A stretch of 64,000 bases of DNA, from contig NZ_FOLP01000005.1 in the NCBI RefSeq assembly GCF_900112425.1, forward strand, positions 1 to 64,000. The letters are read 5' to 3'. How positions within the stretch are numbered: the first letter of the stretch is position 1; every line of letters starts with the position of its first letter. The DNA comes from Variovorax sp. OK212. Lineage in GTDB: Bacteria > Pseudomonadota > Gammaproteobacteria > Burkholderiales > Burkholderiaceae_C. A model generated the notes under the pieces. That model saw only the letters and a program-made list of their open reading frames with translations. It did not search any database and had not been told where the DNA came from. The translations under genes and the position numbers were made by a program. Of the stretch, positions 1-8,721 are shown one piece after another.

Positions 1-213
1 CTGGTCGGGCCGGCGGGCCTGCCCAGCCCGATGGTGGAGAGCTACCACGCCGCCATCAAGGCCGCGATGGCTTCGCCCGAGGCGAAGACCGCCATCGCCG
101 GGCAAGGGCTCACCGTGCTCGACAAGGGACCGGACGCCGCGCCCGCCTTCTTCCAGGCCGAGCTGGCAAAGCACCAGAAGCTCGTGAAGCTCTCGGGCGC
201 GACGCTGGACTGA
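1..213 (+). CDS. Tripartite tricarboxylate (Bug-type) substrate-binding protein, C-terminal fragment
   Basis: The reading frame is open from base 1 and ends at a TGA at 211-213, so only the last 70 residues are present. The visible part, beginning LVGPAGLPSP and continuing through an AAMASPEAK segment, matches the C-terminal lobe of Bug/TctC periplasmic solute receptors, where a short proline/glycine stretch precedes a helix and a 'G..P...G..F..' ending. Such proteins bind carboxylates or similar small molecules for TTT transporters, but many are orphans. The ligand cannot be inferred. The ATG at base 31 is internal, not the start. Confidence 0.75.
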   Translation: MVGPAGLPSPMVESYHAAIKAAMASPEAKTAIAGQGLTVLDKGPDAAPAFFQAELAKHQKLVKLSGATLD

Positions 214-1578
214 TCAGTGCCGCGGCGCGGCCGGCGCCGGATGTCGGGGCGCGGCCTTCTTTTCAGCCTTCTTCGTTGCCTCGCTCCCGCCGAACATCTT
301 CTCCACCTGCTGCCCCACCCGCGCCCCGATGGCCGTGCCCACGCCCGGCAGCACCGCGCTGCCGATGGCCGCGCCGGTGAGAGCGCCGCCGGTGAGCGAC
401 AGCTCGGGGTCGCTCACGGTGCCGCCGATCTTCAGCGGCACGCCGACCACGCCGTCGACCAGGTCGACCGCGATCTCGCCGTCGAGCTTGCGGTTGAACA
501 GCTTCAGGTTGCCGCTGGCGGTGAGCACGCCGGAACGCGCCTTGAGGTTGGTGTACTGCATCACCACGCCGTCTTCGGTGCCCTGGGTGTCCAGCGTGCC
601 GGTGAGCTGCTCGAGCTGCGTGCGGCCGCCCCGGCTGATGCCGGCGGTGGTCACGGCCTTGGCCACGTCGAGCTTGGTGAGCGTGGCGGGCTGCACGGTG
701 AAGGCGGTGCGGGTGTGCAGGCTGCGCAGCAGCGCGCCCAGGTCTTCGGCGGTGTCGGCCTCGGCCGTGAGCGTGGTCTGGCCGGACACCTTGCCGGCCA
801 GCGAGGTGCGGCGGTCGAAGGCCTGCACCAGGCTTTCGATGTCGATCAGGCGCGGCTCCAGTTCGGCCGACACGCGCAGCCTGCCGTTGGGCAGCGTCTC
901 CAGCCGGGTGACGCCGTTCCACGTGCCGCCGCCCGCGTCGATGCGGGTGCGCCAGCGGTCCTGGCCGGGCTGGCGGTCCAGCCGCAGGCGCGCGGGCGGC
1001 GCGGACGGCGCCATGCCCGCGCGTTCGATGCGCAGCTGGCGCGGGCGCCACTGCGGGTCGAAGGCGAGGTCGCCGTCGTAGGCCAGCGGAATGTCGCGCC
1101 GGTCGATCCAGACCACGTCGCGCCAGCGCACGCGCTCCAGCGGCACGGCCGCCAATGTCCACGGCGCGGGCAGCGCGACCGCCTGGGCGCCCTCCTTCGG
1201 TTTCGGGCCCTTGCCGCGGAACGCCCGTACGGAGGCGCGCGGCAGCACCAGGCTTTCGACCTCGATTTCGTCCAGCGCAATGACGCGCTGCAGCAGGGGT
1301 GCCAGCTGCAGCTGCAGGCTGACGCGCTTCAGGGTGATGGGCCGGGGCTGGTCGGTGGCGATGTCGGACAGCACCAGCATCGGGGTGGGCAACAGCGCCC
1401 AGTGGGCGCTGCCCACCTTCAGCGCCACGCCGAAGCGCTGCTCGAAACCCTCGGCGATCTTCGCGGCCACCTCGTCGTCGGTGGGCAGCTTGGAGCGCAC
1501 CACCAGCACCAATGCGCCCACGCCCAGCACCAGGACGGCGGCGATGCCGATGAGCCAGCGGCGGACGGGGTGCTTCAT
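214..1578 (-). CDS. AsmA family protein
   Basis: 454 residues. An N-terminal membrane anchor (about residues 8-28, a run of I/A/V/L/G) is followed by a long periplasmic beta-rich region, as in the AsmA/YhjG family, which is linked to outer-membrane biogenesis and phospholipid traffic between membranes. The C-terminus has a glycine/alanine-rich stretch (ALTGAAIGSAVLPGVGTAIG) and then a Lys/Ala/Pro tail. It is shorter than E. coli AsmA (about 617 residues). It is convergent with the Bug fragment, whose stop codon abuts its own. The role is inferred from the family only. Confidence 0.8.
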   Translation of the reverse strand: MKHPVRRWLIGIAAVLVLGVGALVLVVRSKLPTDDEVAAKIAEGFEQRFGVALKVGSAHWALLPTPMLVLSDIATDQPRPITLKRVSLQLQLAPLLQRVIALDEIEVESLVLPRASVRAFRGKGPKPKEGAQAVALPAPWTLAAVPLERVRWRDVVWIDRRDIPLAYDGDLAFDPQWRPRQLRIERAGMAPSAPPARLRLDRQPGQDRWRTRIDAGGGTWNGVTRLETLPNGRLRVSAELEPRLIDIESLVQAFDRRTSLAGKVSGQTTLTAEADTAEDLGALLRSLHTRTAFTVQPATLTKLDVAKAVTTAGISRGGRTQLEQLTGTLDTQGTEDGVVMQYTNLKARSGVLTASGNLKLFNRKLDGEIAVDLVDGVVGVPLKIGGTVSDPELSLTGGALTGAAIGSAVLPGVGTAIGARVGQQVEKMFGGSEATKKAEKKAAPRHPAPAAPRH

Positions 1579-1700
1579 CGATTCAAGTTAACACGCAAAG
1601 GCGACTGCGCCTGTCAGCCGCCGTCGCTATAGTTTTGCCACCTTCATGCGCCTGCTGCAGCCCGAGCGAGGGCCTGCCGGCCGAACCCGAAAGAAGCCGA

Positions 1701-2123
1701 ATGCGTATCTGGAAAAAAGAAATCTCCGTCGAGGAGCTCACCCGCAACCACGTCGGCACCGCCGTCTCCACGCTGGGCATGGAGTTCCTGGAGGTGGGCG
1801 ACGACTTCATCCGCGCCCGCTGCCCGGTCGACGAGCGCACCCGCCAGCCCTACGGCATCCTGCACGGCGGCGTGTCGGTGGTGCTGGCCGAGACGCTGGG
1901 TTCGTGCGGCGCCCACTACTCGGCGCCCGAGGGCGACCGCGCCGTGGGCCTGGACATCAACGCCAACCACATCCGCTCGGTCACCAGCGGCTGGGTGATC
2001 GGCACGGCGCGGCCGGTGCACCGCGGGCGCACCACGCAGGTCTGGCAGATCGACCTGACCAACGAGGCCGGCGAGCTGACCTGCGTGTCGCGCATCACGA
2101 TGGCGGTGCTGCAGCCGCGCTGA
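1701..2123 (+). CDS. PaaI/YdiI-like hotdog-fold acyl-CoA thioesterase
   Basis: 140 residues from ATG 1701, the start that matches the usual length and N-terminus (MRIWKKEISVEEL); an ATG at 1635 would add an unrelated arginine-rich leader. The hotdog signature YGILHGGVSVVLAETLGS is clear, with the HGG loop and the catalytic-type Glu of the central helix. Family members hydrolyse aromatic or medium-chain acyl-CoA thioesters, including 1,4-dihydroxy-2-naphthoyl-CoA. The exact substrate is not visible. It is divergent from the AsmA gene and stands alone. Confidence 0.85.
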   Translation: MRIWKKEISVEELTRNHVGTAVSTLGMEFLEVGDDFIRARCPVDERTRQPYGILHGGVSVVLAETLGSCGAHYSAPEGDRAVGLDINANHIRSVTSGWVIGTARPVHRGRTTQVWQIDLTNEAGELTCVSRITMAVLQPR

Positions 2124-2303
2124 ACGCCCGCCGGGGACGCCGCTTTCGCGCGTCCTCTGCGCGTCCTGCGCGCCTCTTCTTTCTCCGCCGCACAGGGTGC
2201 GTGCCGGTGTTCAGCCGGGTGTTCATCACCCACAATCACGCCCCGGGAAAGCCAGGGCGTCCTGGCCACCGAGCACACACCACCAACAAGAGGAGAAAGA
2301 AGA

Positions 2304-3587
2304 ATGTTCAACTGGACTGAACGGCCCGCGTCCGCGCTGGCCAACGGCGCGGTCATTGCGCCCGACGAGCGGCTGCCCTGGCTGCAGACCGGCGCCATGG
2401 GCGTGCAGCACGTGATCGCCATGTTCGGCGCCACGGTGCTGGCGCCGATCCTGATGGGCTTCAGCCCCAACATCGCGATCCTGATGAGCGGCATCGGCAC
2501 GCTCATCTTCTATTTCATCACCGGCGGCAAGGTGCCCAGCTACCTGGGCTCGAGCTTCGCCTTCATCGGCGTGGTGATCGCGGCCAGCGGCTACGCGGGC
2601 AAGGGCCCCAACGCCAACATCGCGGTGGCGCTGGGCGGCATCGTGGCCTGCGGGGTGGTGTACATCCTGATCGGCGCGCTGGTGCAGGCCATCGGCACCG
2701 GCTGGATCGAGCGCTTCATGCCGCCCGTGGTCACGGGCGCGGTGGTGGCCGTCATCGGGCTCAACCTGGCGAGCGTGCCCATCAAGAACATGGCGGCGAG
2801 CAACTTCGACTCGTGGATGCAGGCCGTGACCTTCCTGTGCGTGGGCCTGGTGGCGGTGTTCGCGCGCGGCATGCTGCAACGCCTGCTCATCTTGGTCGGG
2901 CTGATCCTGGCCACCGTCGTCTACGCGGTGCTGACCAACGGCCTGGGCATGGGCAAGCCGGTCGACCTGAGCGGCATCGCCAACGCGGACTGGGTCGGCC
3001 TGCCGACCTTCACCGCGCCGGTGTTCACGGCCAACGCGATGCTGCTGATCGCCCCGGTGGCCATCATCCTGGTGGCGGAAAACCTGGGCCACCTGAAGGC
3101 CGTGACGGCCATGACCGGCCGCAACCTCGACGCCTACATGGGCCGCGCCTTCATCGGCGACGGCATTGCCACGGTGGTGAGCGGCGCCGCGGGCGGCACC
3201 GGCGTGACCACCTACGCCGAGAACATCGGCGTGATGGCCGCCACGCGCATCTACTCCACCGCGGTGTTCGTGGTGGCGGCGGTGATTGCGCTGGTGCTGG
3301 GCTTCAGCCCCAAGTTCGGCGCGCTGATCCAGGCGATCCCGCTGCCGGTGATGGGCGGCGTGAGCATCGTGGTGTTCGGCCTGATCGCCATTGCCGGCGC
3401 CAAGATCTGGGTCGACAACAAGGTCGACTTCTCGCAGAACAAGAACCTGATCGTGGCGGCCATCACGCTGATCATCGGCACGGGCGACTTCACGCTGAAG
3501 TTCGGCGACTTCGCGCTCGGCGGCATCGGTACCGCCACCTTCGGCGCGATCATTCTGTACGCGCTGCTCGGTCGCTCGAAGAACTGA
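2304..3587 (+). CDS. Uracil-xanthine permease family (UraA/RutG-like) nucleobase transporter
   Basis: 427 residues, almost entirely hydrophobic, as expected for the 14-helix NCS2 fold. Recognisable NCS2 segments are GAMGVQHVIAMFGATVLAPILMG near the N-terminus, the substrate-site region AENLGHLKAV, and the strongly conserved GGTGVTTYAENIGVMAATRI. This pattern is closest to proton-coupled uracil permeases (UraA/RutG). A good Shine-Dalgarno (AGGAGA) lies just upstream of the ATG. No other pyrimidine genes are adjacent, so the choice between uracil and xanthine as substrate rests on motif resemblance. Confidence 0.85.
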   Translation: MFNWTERPASALANGAVIAPDERLPWLQTGAMGVQHVIAMFGATVLAPILMGFSPNIAILMSGIGTLIFYFITGGKVPSYLGSSFAFIGVVIAASGYAGKGPNANIAVALGGIVACGVVYILIGALVQAIGTGWIERFMPPVVTGAVVAVIGLNLASVPIKNMAASNFDSWMQAVTFLCVGLVAVFARGMLQRLLILVGLILATVVYAVLTNGLGMGKPVDLSGIANADWVGLPTFTAPVFTANAMLLIAPVAIILVAENLGHLKAVTAMTGRNLDAYMGRAFIGDGIATVVSGAAGGTGVTTYAENIGVMAATRIYSTAVFVVAAVIALVLGFSPKFGALIQAIPLPVMGGVSIVVFGLIAIAGAKIWVDNKVDFSQNKNLIVAAITLIIGTGDFTLKFGDFALGGIGTATFGAIILYALLGRSKN

Positions 3588-3602
3588 CGCAGGCGCCGCG
3601 CG

Positions 3603-3651
3603 GCACCCCGGAAAAAGTGCAACCTCATGAAAGAAGTGTTGTCCGGGGTGC
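3603..3651. repeat. 10-bp inverted repeat between the permease and minC
   Basis: GCACCCCGGA at 3603-3612 is the exact reverse complement of TCCGGGGTGC at 3642-3651, separated by 29 nt. It starts 15 nt after the permease stop and about 85 nt before minC. It could be a long-loop terminator or a structured 5' region of the minC transcript. There is no T-tract, so this is only a structural observation. Confidence 0.4.
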
Positions 3652-3736
3652 TCCAGGCGGGGCCCGGTCACCGGGCTTTGGCCCGCGCCCGTTAGACTCC
3701 AACGCTTTTCGCACCGACGTTTTCCGACGCTTTCCA

Positions 3737-4519
3737 ATGGCCGATGTCTCCGCCGCGCGCACCAAGGCGGTTTTCGAATTCAAGAGCGCCACGCTGCCGC
3801 TGATCGCAGTGATCCTCAAGACGTCCGACCTGGACGTGCTGGCCGAGGCGCTCGACGCCCAGCTGGCGGATTCACCCGATTTCTTCGAGCAGGAACCGGT
3901 GGTGATCGACCTCTCCCTGCTGCAGGACGCACCGGGCGAAGGCGAAGCCGCCCACGCCCACACCGGCGACATCGACTTTGCCGCCCTGCGCAGCCTGCTG
4001 GCGCGCCACCAGACCCAACCCATCGCGGTGCGCGGCGGCAACGCCGCCCAGAACGCCGCGGCACGTGCCGCCGGCCTCTCGGTGTCCGCCATGCCGGCCT
4101 CTCCCGCCCCGCGCGCGCCGGCACCGCCGGCCGAAGCCCCGGTGTCGGAAGCCCCGCAGATCGTGCGCGAAGTGCCGGTGCCGGCCAACGGCACGCTGCT
4201 GATCGACAAGCCGCTGCGCTCGGGCCAGCAGGTCTACGCCCGCGGCGGCGACGTGGTGGTGACGGCCGTGGTGAGCTTCGGCGCCGAGGTCATCGCCGAC
4301 GGCAACGTGCACGTGTACGCACCGCTGCGCGGCAAGGCCATTGCCGGCGCGCGCGGCAACACCGAGGCGCGGATCTTCTCGACCTGCATGGAAGCGCAGC
4401 TGGTGGCCATTGCCGGCATCTATCGCACGAACGAGGTGCCGCTGCCCGACACGGTGCTGGGAAAATCGGCGCAAGTGCGCCTGGACGGCAAGAAACTAGC
4501 GATCGACCCGATCCCCTGA
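3737..4519 (+). CDS. minC: Septum site-determining protein MinC
   Basis: 260 residues from ATG 3737. An N-terminal FtsZ-inhibiting domain (about 1-105) is joined by an Ala/Pro-rich linker (about 115-150) to the C-terminal right-handed beta-helix (about 155-260) carrying the glycine-rich motif RGGDVVVTAVVSFGAEVIAD, which binds MinD and the septum. Together with MinD it blocks Z-ring assembly away from mid-cell. It is the first gene of minCDE, and minD follows after 63 bp. An upstream in-frame extension overlaps the permease and is not coding in this frame. Confidence 0.95.
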   Translation: MADVSAARTKAVFEFKSATLPLIAVILKTSDLDVLAEALDAQLADSPDFFEQEPVVIDLSLLQDAPGEGEAAHAHTGDIDFAALRSLLARHQTQPIAVRGGNAAQNAAARAAGLSVSAMPASPAPRAPAPPAEAPVSEAPQIVREVPVPANGTLLIDKPLRSGQQVYARGGDVVVTAVVSFGAEVIADGNVHVYAPLRGKAIAGARGNTEARIFSTCMEAQLVAIAGIYRTNEVPLPDTVLGKSAQVRLDGKKLAIDPIP

Positions 4520-4582
4520 GCCCCGCTCGGATCGCGGCGACCCTGACAACCAACAACTGAATCGAAACAAGAAGGAATGGCC

Positions 4583-5398
4583 ATGGCCAAAATTGTGGTG
4601 GTGACTTCGGGCAAGGGCGGCGTCGGCAAGACGACCACGAGCGCCAGCTTCGCCTCGGGCCTTGCGCTCGCCGGCAAGAAGACGGCCGTGATCGACTTCG
4701 ACGTGGGCCTGCGCAACCTGGACCTGATCATGGGCTGCGAACGCCGCGTGGTGTACGACCTGATCAACGTCATCCAGGGTGAAGCCAACCTGAGCCAGGC
4801 CCTCATCAAGGACAAGCAGTGCGACAACCTGTTCGTGCTGGCCGCCTCGCAGACGCGCGACAAGGAAGCGCTCACGCAGGAGGGCGTCGAGAAGATCCTG
4901 TCCGACCTCGCCGCGATGGACTTCGAATACATCATCTGCGACTCGCCCGCGGGCATCGAGACCGGCGCCATGATGGCGATGTATTTCGCCGACGAGGCGC
5001 TGATCGTCACCAACCCCGAAGTGTCTTCGGTGCGCGACTCGGACCGCATCCTGGGCATGCTCAGCAGCAAGACCAAGCGCGCCAAGGAAGGCAACGAGCC
5101 CATCAAGGAGCACCTGCTGATCACCCGTTACAACCCGAACCGGGTGGCGGGCGGGCAGATGCTGTCGCTGGAGGACATCCAGGACATCCTGCGCATCAAG
5201 CTGATCGGCGTGATCCCCGAGTCGGAAAGCGTGCTGCACGCTTCCAACCAGGGCGTGCCGGCGATCCACGACAAGGAAACCGACGTGGCGCAGGCCTACA
5301 GCGACGTGGTGGCGCGCTTCCTTGGCGAGGACAAGCCCATGCGCTTCGTCGACGCCGAGAAGCCGGGCTTCTTCAAGCGGATTTTCGGAGGCAAGTAG
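4583..5398 (+). CDS. minD: Septum site-determining ATPase MinD
   Basis: 271 residues from ATG 4583 (MAKIVVVTSGKGGVGKTT). The ATG at 4577 is less likely because the GAAGGA ribosome site at 4571-4576 sits 6 nt before 4583. The deviant Walker A contains the signature Lys11 and the P-loop Lys16; the switch region CDSPAGIETGAM is intact; the C-terminus ends in the amphipathic membrane-targeting helix PGFFKRIFGGK. MinD binds the membrane with ATP, recruits MinC, and is released by MinE. The minE start follows 3 nt after its stop. Confidence 0.97.
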   Translation: MAKIVVVTSGKGGVGKTTTSASFASGLALAGKKTAVIDFDVGLRNLDLIMGCERRVVYDLINVIQGEANLSQALIKDKQCDNLFVLAASQTRDKEALTQEGVEKILSDLAAMDFEYIICDSPAGIETGAMMAMYFADEALIVTNPEVSSVRDSDRILGMLSSKTKRAKEGNEPIKEHLLITRYNPNRVAGGQMLSLEDIQDILRIKLIGVIPESESVLHASNQGVPAIHDKETDVAQAYSDVVARFLGEDKPMRFVDAEKPGFFKRIFGGK

Positions 5399-5401
5399 GC
5401 C

Positions 5402-5686
5402 ATGTCCTTTCTCTCGTTCCTGCTGGGCGAAAAGAAGAAGACTGCCAGCGTCGCGAAAGAGCGGCTGCAGATCATCCTCGCGCACGAGCGCTCCAGCCTC
5501 AGCGGCAAGCGCCGGCCCGACTACCTGCCCGAACTCCAGCGCGAGCTGGTGGCGGTGATTTCCAAGTACGTGTCGATCAACGCGGACGACATCAAGGTGC
5601 ACCTGGAGACCCAGGACAACCTCGAAGTGCTCGACATCAAGATCGAGCTGCCCGACCCGACGCCCACGCCCGCCGCGGCGCGCTGA
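5402..5686 (+). CDS. minE: Cell division topological specificity factor MinE
   Basis: 94 residues. The N-terminal membrane-targeting sequence ([13 protein letters not shown]) and the MinD-binding helix [13 protein letters not shown] are followed by the dimerisation domain with [21 protein letters not shown]. MinE stimulates the MinD ATPase and drives pole-to-pole oscillation. It is the last gene of the minCDE operon. The tail is a short Pro/Thr/Ala extension. It converges with the hydrolase gene on the minus strand 51 bp away. Confidence 0.96.
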   Translation: MSFLSFLLGEKKKTASVAKERLQIILAHERSSLSGKRRPDYLPELQRELVAVISKYVSINADDIKVHLETQDNLEVLDIKIELPDPTPTPAAAR

Positions 5687-5737
5687 CCCGTTCCGCGGGT
5701 TCAGCGGGTTCAACAAGCTGCGCGGGCTCCACGGGTC

Positions 5738-6661
5738 TCAGCGCACGGGCCCCGCAAGGAAGCGCAGCACCGCGTCCAGCACCTCCTGCGCCTTGAGGAT
5801 GCGGCGGTGCCCCAGCCCCTGCGTGGCGACCAGCCGCGCACCCCGGATCGCGTCGCGGTAGGCCTCGGCATCCGCGAAGCGGTTCACGCGGTCGTCCCGG
5901 TCGTGCACGACCAGCGTGGGCTGCGCAATGCGCGGGCCCACCGCTGCCGGCTCCAGCTGCGGCATCAGCACGCCTTCACGACCCTCGAACCGGCGCTGCA
6001 TCGCCAGCCGCGTGGCCTCGCTCAGGCCGAAGGTGTGCGCGAAGTAGCGCGTGTACTCCCGCGGCGAGGCCGGCGGCGCCAGCAGCACCAGGCGTTCGGC
6101 CGGCAGGCCCCGCGCGGCCGCCAGGGCCAGGCCGTTGGCGCCCAGCGAATGCGCGACGGCCGCATGCAGCGCATGGCCGTCGGCCGCGAGCCGCGCCGCC
6201 ACGTACGCGATGGCGCGCGCGAACTGCGCCGAGTTGCTCATGGTGCCCGCGCTGCGCCCGTGGGCCGGCAGCTCGAGCAGCACCGGCCGCAGGCCCGCGT
6301 CGGCCACGGCCTGCGCCAGCGGCAGCATCTGCCCCGCATGCCCGCCCCAGCCGTGCACCAGCAGCACCACCGGCGCCGACTCCGCACCGGAGTCCTGCGC
6401 GGCCAGGTGGTAGATGCCCACGCTCGCATCCTCGAAGGCCCAGCCCTCGCGCCGCCATTCGGCGCCGGGCCCCTGGCCGCGGTAGAGCCACTTGGGCGGC
6501 AGCGGCGTGCCGAACAGGCGGTAGGCGGCGCGCACGCCCAGCGCGGGCCACAGGCGCTGCGAGGTGGTCAGGCCGAAGCGCAGCGCGCGCAGCAGCCGGC
6601 TCGGGCGGTAGTAGTTCGATTGCGCGGCGTGGCCCGCGGCCGATGGGGAACTGCTTGTCAT
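5738..6661 (-). CDS. Alpha/beta hydrolase
   Basis: 307 residues. The alpha/beta-hydrolase core shows the oxyanion HGWGGHAG loop (about residue 103), the nucleophile elbow HSLGANG (about 169), an acid candidate in HDRDDRVN and a catalytic His in GLGHRR. Substrate unknown. It starts 8 nt after a 37-residue membrane peptide gene that is preceded by a TetR operator, so the pair probably forms one operon under the TetR repressor encoded just upstream. An esterase or detoxification role is plausible from that arrangement but is an inference. Confidence 0.8.
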   Translation of the reverse strand: MTSSSPSAAGHAAQSNYYRPSRLLRALRFGLTTSQRLWPALGVRAAYRLFGTPLPPKWLYRGQGPGAEWRREGWAFEDASVGIYHLAAQDSGAESAPVVLLVHGWGGHAGQMLPLAQAVADAGLRPVLLELPAHGRSAGTMSNSAQFARAIAYVAARLAADGHALHAAVAHSLGANGLALAAARGLPAERLVLLAPPASPREYTRYFAHTFGLSEATRLAMQRRFEGREGVLMPQLEPAAVGPRIAQPTLVVHDRDDRVNRFADAEAYRDAIRGARLVATQGLGHRRILKAQEVLDAVLRFLAGPVR

Positions 6662-6669
6662 GGCGTGCC

Positions 6670-6783
6670 TCAGTACCAGACCCAGTCCCGGTTGCTGCGG
6701 GGCAGGCTGCGCAGCGTGTCGCGCACGCCCCGCACACCGAGGACGGCCGCGTAGACGGCAAGAAAGAGGGCAATGATCAGCAT
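6670..6783 (-). CDS. 37-residue single-pass membrane peptide
   Basis: Begins MLIIALFLAVYAAVLGVRGV (one hydrophobic helix, about residues 2-20), then a basic tail RDTLRSLPRSNRDWVWY. The ATG at 6783 has a strong ribosome site, AAGGAG, 7 nt upstream (complement of 6791-6796), and its stop lies 8 nt before the hydrolase start. The frame is open upstream, but the ribosome site fixes this start. A perfect TetR-type palindrome lies 18-33 nt upstream. Function unknown. Confidence 0.6.
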   Translation of the reverse strand: MLIIALFLAVYAAVLGVRGVRDTLRSLPRSNRDWVWY

Positions 6784-6800
6784 GGTGCTTCTCCTTTTTA

Positions 6801-6816
6801 TCGCACGAGTGTGCGA
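6801..6816 (-). promoter_or_regulatory. TetR-type operator (site 1)
   Basis: TCGCACGAGTGTGCGA is a perfect 6-bp inverted repeat with a 4-bp spacer, followed by AATAT. It lies 18-33 nt upstream of the small membrane peptide start. The same half-site and AATAT flank recur in front of the TetR gene (site 2 at 7475-7490), which points to one regulator binding both. Confidence 0.65.
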
Positions 6817-6860
6817 AATATTGGCAAATGAAGGCGTGGGGGTTCCGCCTGCTTCTTGCA

Positions 6861-7463
6861 TCAGGCGAGGTAGCTGGAAAGCAGCCGCTGCCAGGTCTGC
6901 GCGGCCCGGTCGGCCGCCTGCGGGTCGCGCAGGAAGCGCGCGTCGTGCAGCTGGGCCATCATCGCGCCGTTGAGTTCGCTCACCAGCTGCGCGGGGTCGG
7001 TGTCGGCCTTGAGCTCGCCGCTCTCGACGGCCAGCAGCACGGTGCGGCGCAGTGCGGCGCGCCAGCGCGTGACCTCCTCGAACAGCACGTCGCGCAGCTC
7101 GCCCTCGCGGTCGTCGAACTCGAAGGCGCCGGCCATGTAGAGGCAGCCGGTGTGCATCTCGACGTCGCGCGTGCGGGCGATCCAGCGCGACACGATCTCG
7201 TTGAGCCGCGGCAGGCCCTTGGGCTTCTGCATGGCGGGCACGAACACGTCGGCCAGGAAGCCGCGGCCGTACTCCTCGATGACCGCCTTCTGCAGCGCCT
7301 CGCGCGAGCCCACGCGCGAGAACACGCCGCTCTTGGACAGGCCCAGCCGGCTGGCCACGGCCTGCAGCGTGATCGCTTCCAGGCCTTCGGCCAGCGCAAG
7401 GCTCATTGCCGCGCCGACGATGGCGGCACGGGTGAGTTCGCTTTTCTGGGTCTTGGCGTCCAT
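6861..7463 (-). CDS. TetR/AcrR family transcriptional repressor
   Basis: 200 residues from ATG 7463 (MDAKTQKSELTRAAIVGAAM). The N-terminal helix-turn-helix is typical: LQAVASRLGLSKSGVFSRVGSREALQKAVI. The C-terminal ligand domain contains GCLYMAGAFEFDDREGELRD, like a group of TetR proteins that control oxidoreductase or hydrolase genes. A longer frame upstream exists, but the operator-like palindrome at 7475-7490 lies directly before this ATG. It is probably autoregulated and probably also represses the membrane peptide and hydrolase genes downstream. The inducer is unknown. Confidence 0.88.
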   Translation of the reverse strand: MDAKTQKSELTRAAIVGAAMSLALAEGLEAITLQAVASRLGLSKSGVFSRVGSREALQKAVIEEYGRGFLADVFVPAMQKPKGLPRLNEIVSRWIARTRDVEMHTGCLYMAGAFEFDDREGELRDVLFEEVTRWRAALRRTVLLAVESGELKADTDPAQLVSELNGAMMAQLHDARFLRDPQAADRAAQTWQRLLSSYLA

Positions 7464-7474
7464 GCGGCAGACTT

Positions 7475-7490
7475 TAGCACATGCGTGCGA
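7475..7490 (-). promoter_or_regulatory. TetR-type operator (site 2, autoregulatory)
   Basis: TAGCACATGCGTGCGA resembles site 1 (GCAC-N4-GTGCGA core) and is followed by the same AATAT, so GTGCGAAATAT is shared by both sites. It lies 12-27 nt upstream of the TetR ATG, a position suited to autorepression. One half-site carries a single mismatch. Confidence 0.55.
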
Positions 7491-7650
7491 AATATCAAAT
7501 CGGAGCTCCCATGGTGGCTGGAATGGCCTCAAAGATGTTTTGCTCATGTGAAACCAACAAACGCATCGTTCCCCGAATAAGCACTTGTGCAGAGAATCGC
7601 CCCTCGGTCCCGACCGGGGCCCCGACTCTCCTGACTCACCTCCGCGGCAG

Positions 7651-8595
7651 ATGAACTTCCAACAACTGCGCTCGGTACGCGAGGCCGTTCGTTGCGGCTT
7701 CAACCTGACCGAAGTCGCCCACACCCTTCACACCTCGCAGCCCGGCGTGAGCCGGCAGATCCGCGAACTCGAGGAAGAGCTCGGCATCGAGCTCTTCGTG
7801 CGTGCCGGCAAGCGGCTCACCGGGCTCACCGAGCCGGGCGGCCATGTGCTGCCGATCATCGAGCGCATGCTGATGGAGAGCAGCAACCTCAAGCACGCGG
7901 GCCAGGAGTTCGTCGCGCAGCAAAGCGGCTTGCTGTCGGTGGCGGCCACGCACTCGCAGGCGCGCTATGCGATGCCGGTGGCGGTGCAGGAATTCCGCAC
8001 GCAGTTTCCCAACGTGAAGCTGCACCTGCACCAGGGCTCGCCCAAGCAGATCGCGCAGATGCTGCTCGACGGCGAGGCCGACGTGGGCATCGCCACCGAG
8101 GCCCTGGGCGACTACCCGCAGCTGGTGGCCCTGCCCTGCTACCGCTGGACGCATTCGGTGATCGTGCCGCCAGGGCATCCGCTGCTGGACGCGCCGCTCA
8201 CGCTCGATGCGCTCACGCGCTATCCGCTCATCACCTACGACACGGGCTTCACCGGGCGCTCGCGCATCGACGAGGCCTTCGCGCAGCGCGGCCTGCAGCC
8301 CAACATCGTGCTGGCCGCGATGGATGCCGACGTGATCAAGACCTACGTGCAGCTGGGCCTGGGCGTGGGCATCGTCGCCGGCGTGGCCTACGAGGCCGAG
8401 CGCGACACGCAGCTGCGTGCGCTGGATGCGGGGCGCCTGTTCGGCATCAACCTCACCAAGCTCGCGGTGCGCCGCGGCATCTACCTGCGCAAGTACGTCT
8501 ACGCCTTCATCGAATCGTTCGCCCCCACGCTGACCCGGGCGGTGGTCGAAAAAGCCCTGGGCGACGAGGCCAAGGCCTCGCACTACGAAATCTAG
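7651..8595 (+). CDS. cysB: CysB-type LysR family transcriptional regulator
   Basis: 314 residues from ATG 7651. The winged-helix DNA-binding domain (about 1-60: MNFQQLRSVREAVRCGFNLT, then TSQPGVSRQIRELEEELG) and the effector-binding domain with TYDTGFTGRSRID and GLGVGIVAG are those of CysB/Cbl, which sense O-/N-acetylserine and control sulfate assimilation. The length is close to E. coli CysB (324). No sulfur genes are adjacent here, so the regulon must lie elsewhere. CysB versus Cbl cannot be fully separated from sequence alone. Confidence 0.87.
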   Translation: MNFQQLRSVREAVRCGFNLTEVAHTLHTSQPGVSRQIRELEEELGIELFVRAGKRLTGLTEPGGHVLPIIERMLMESSNLKHAGQEFVAQQSGLLSVAATHSQARYAMPVAVQEFRTQFPNVKLHLHQGSPKQIAQMLLDGEADVGIATEALGDYPQLVALPCYRWTHSVIVPPGHPLLDAPLTLDALTRYPLITYDTGFTGRSRIDEAFAQRGLQPNIVLAAMDADVIKTYVQLGLGVGIVAGVAYEAERDTQLRALDAGRLFGINLTKLAVRRGIYLRKYVYAFIESFAPTLTRAVVEKALGDEAKASHYEI

Positions 8596-8721
8596 AGCCT
8601 GTCCAGCGGCGGATGCGGGGTGTGTACTGCGGACGACAGAAAGGTTAAAAAAGAAGAATGCAGCTTCACACAGGCGGCGTACATTCGGGTTAATTCCCTG
8701 GCTTCCTGGAACGGATCAGCA

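Noticed and set aside
217..1632. Long plus-strand frame opposite the AsmA gene (471 codons)
   Set aside because: It is His/Arg/Ala-rich with no domain and mirrors the coding pattern of the AsmA gene; high GC produces long antisense frames.
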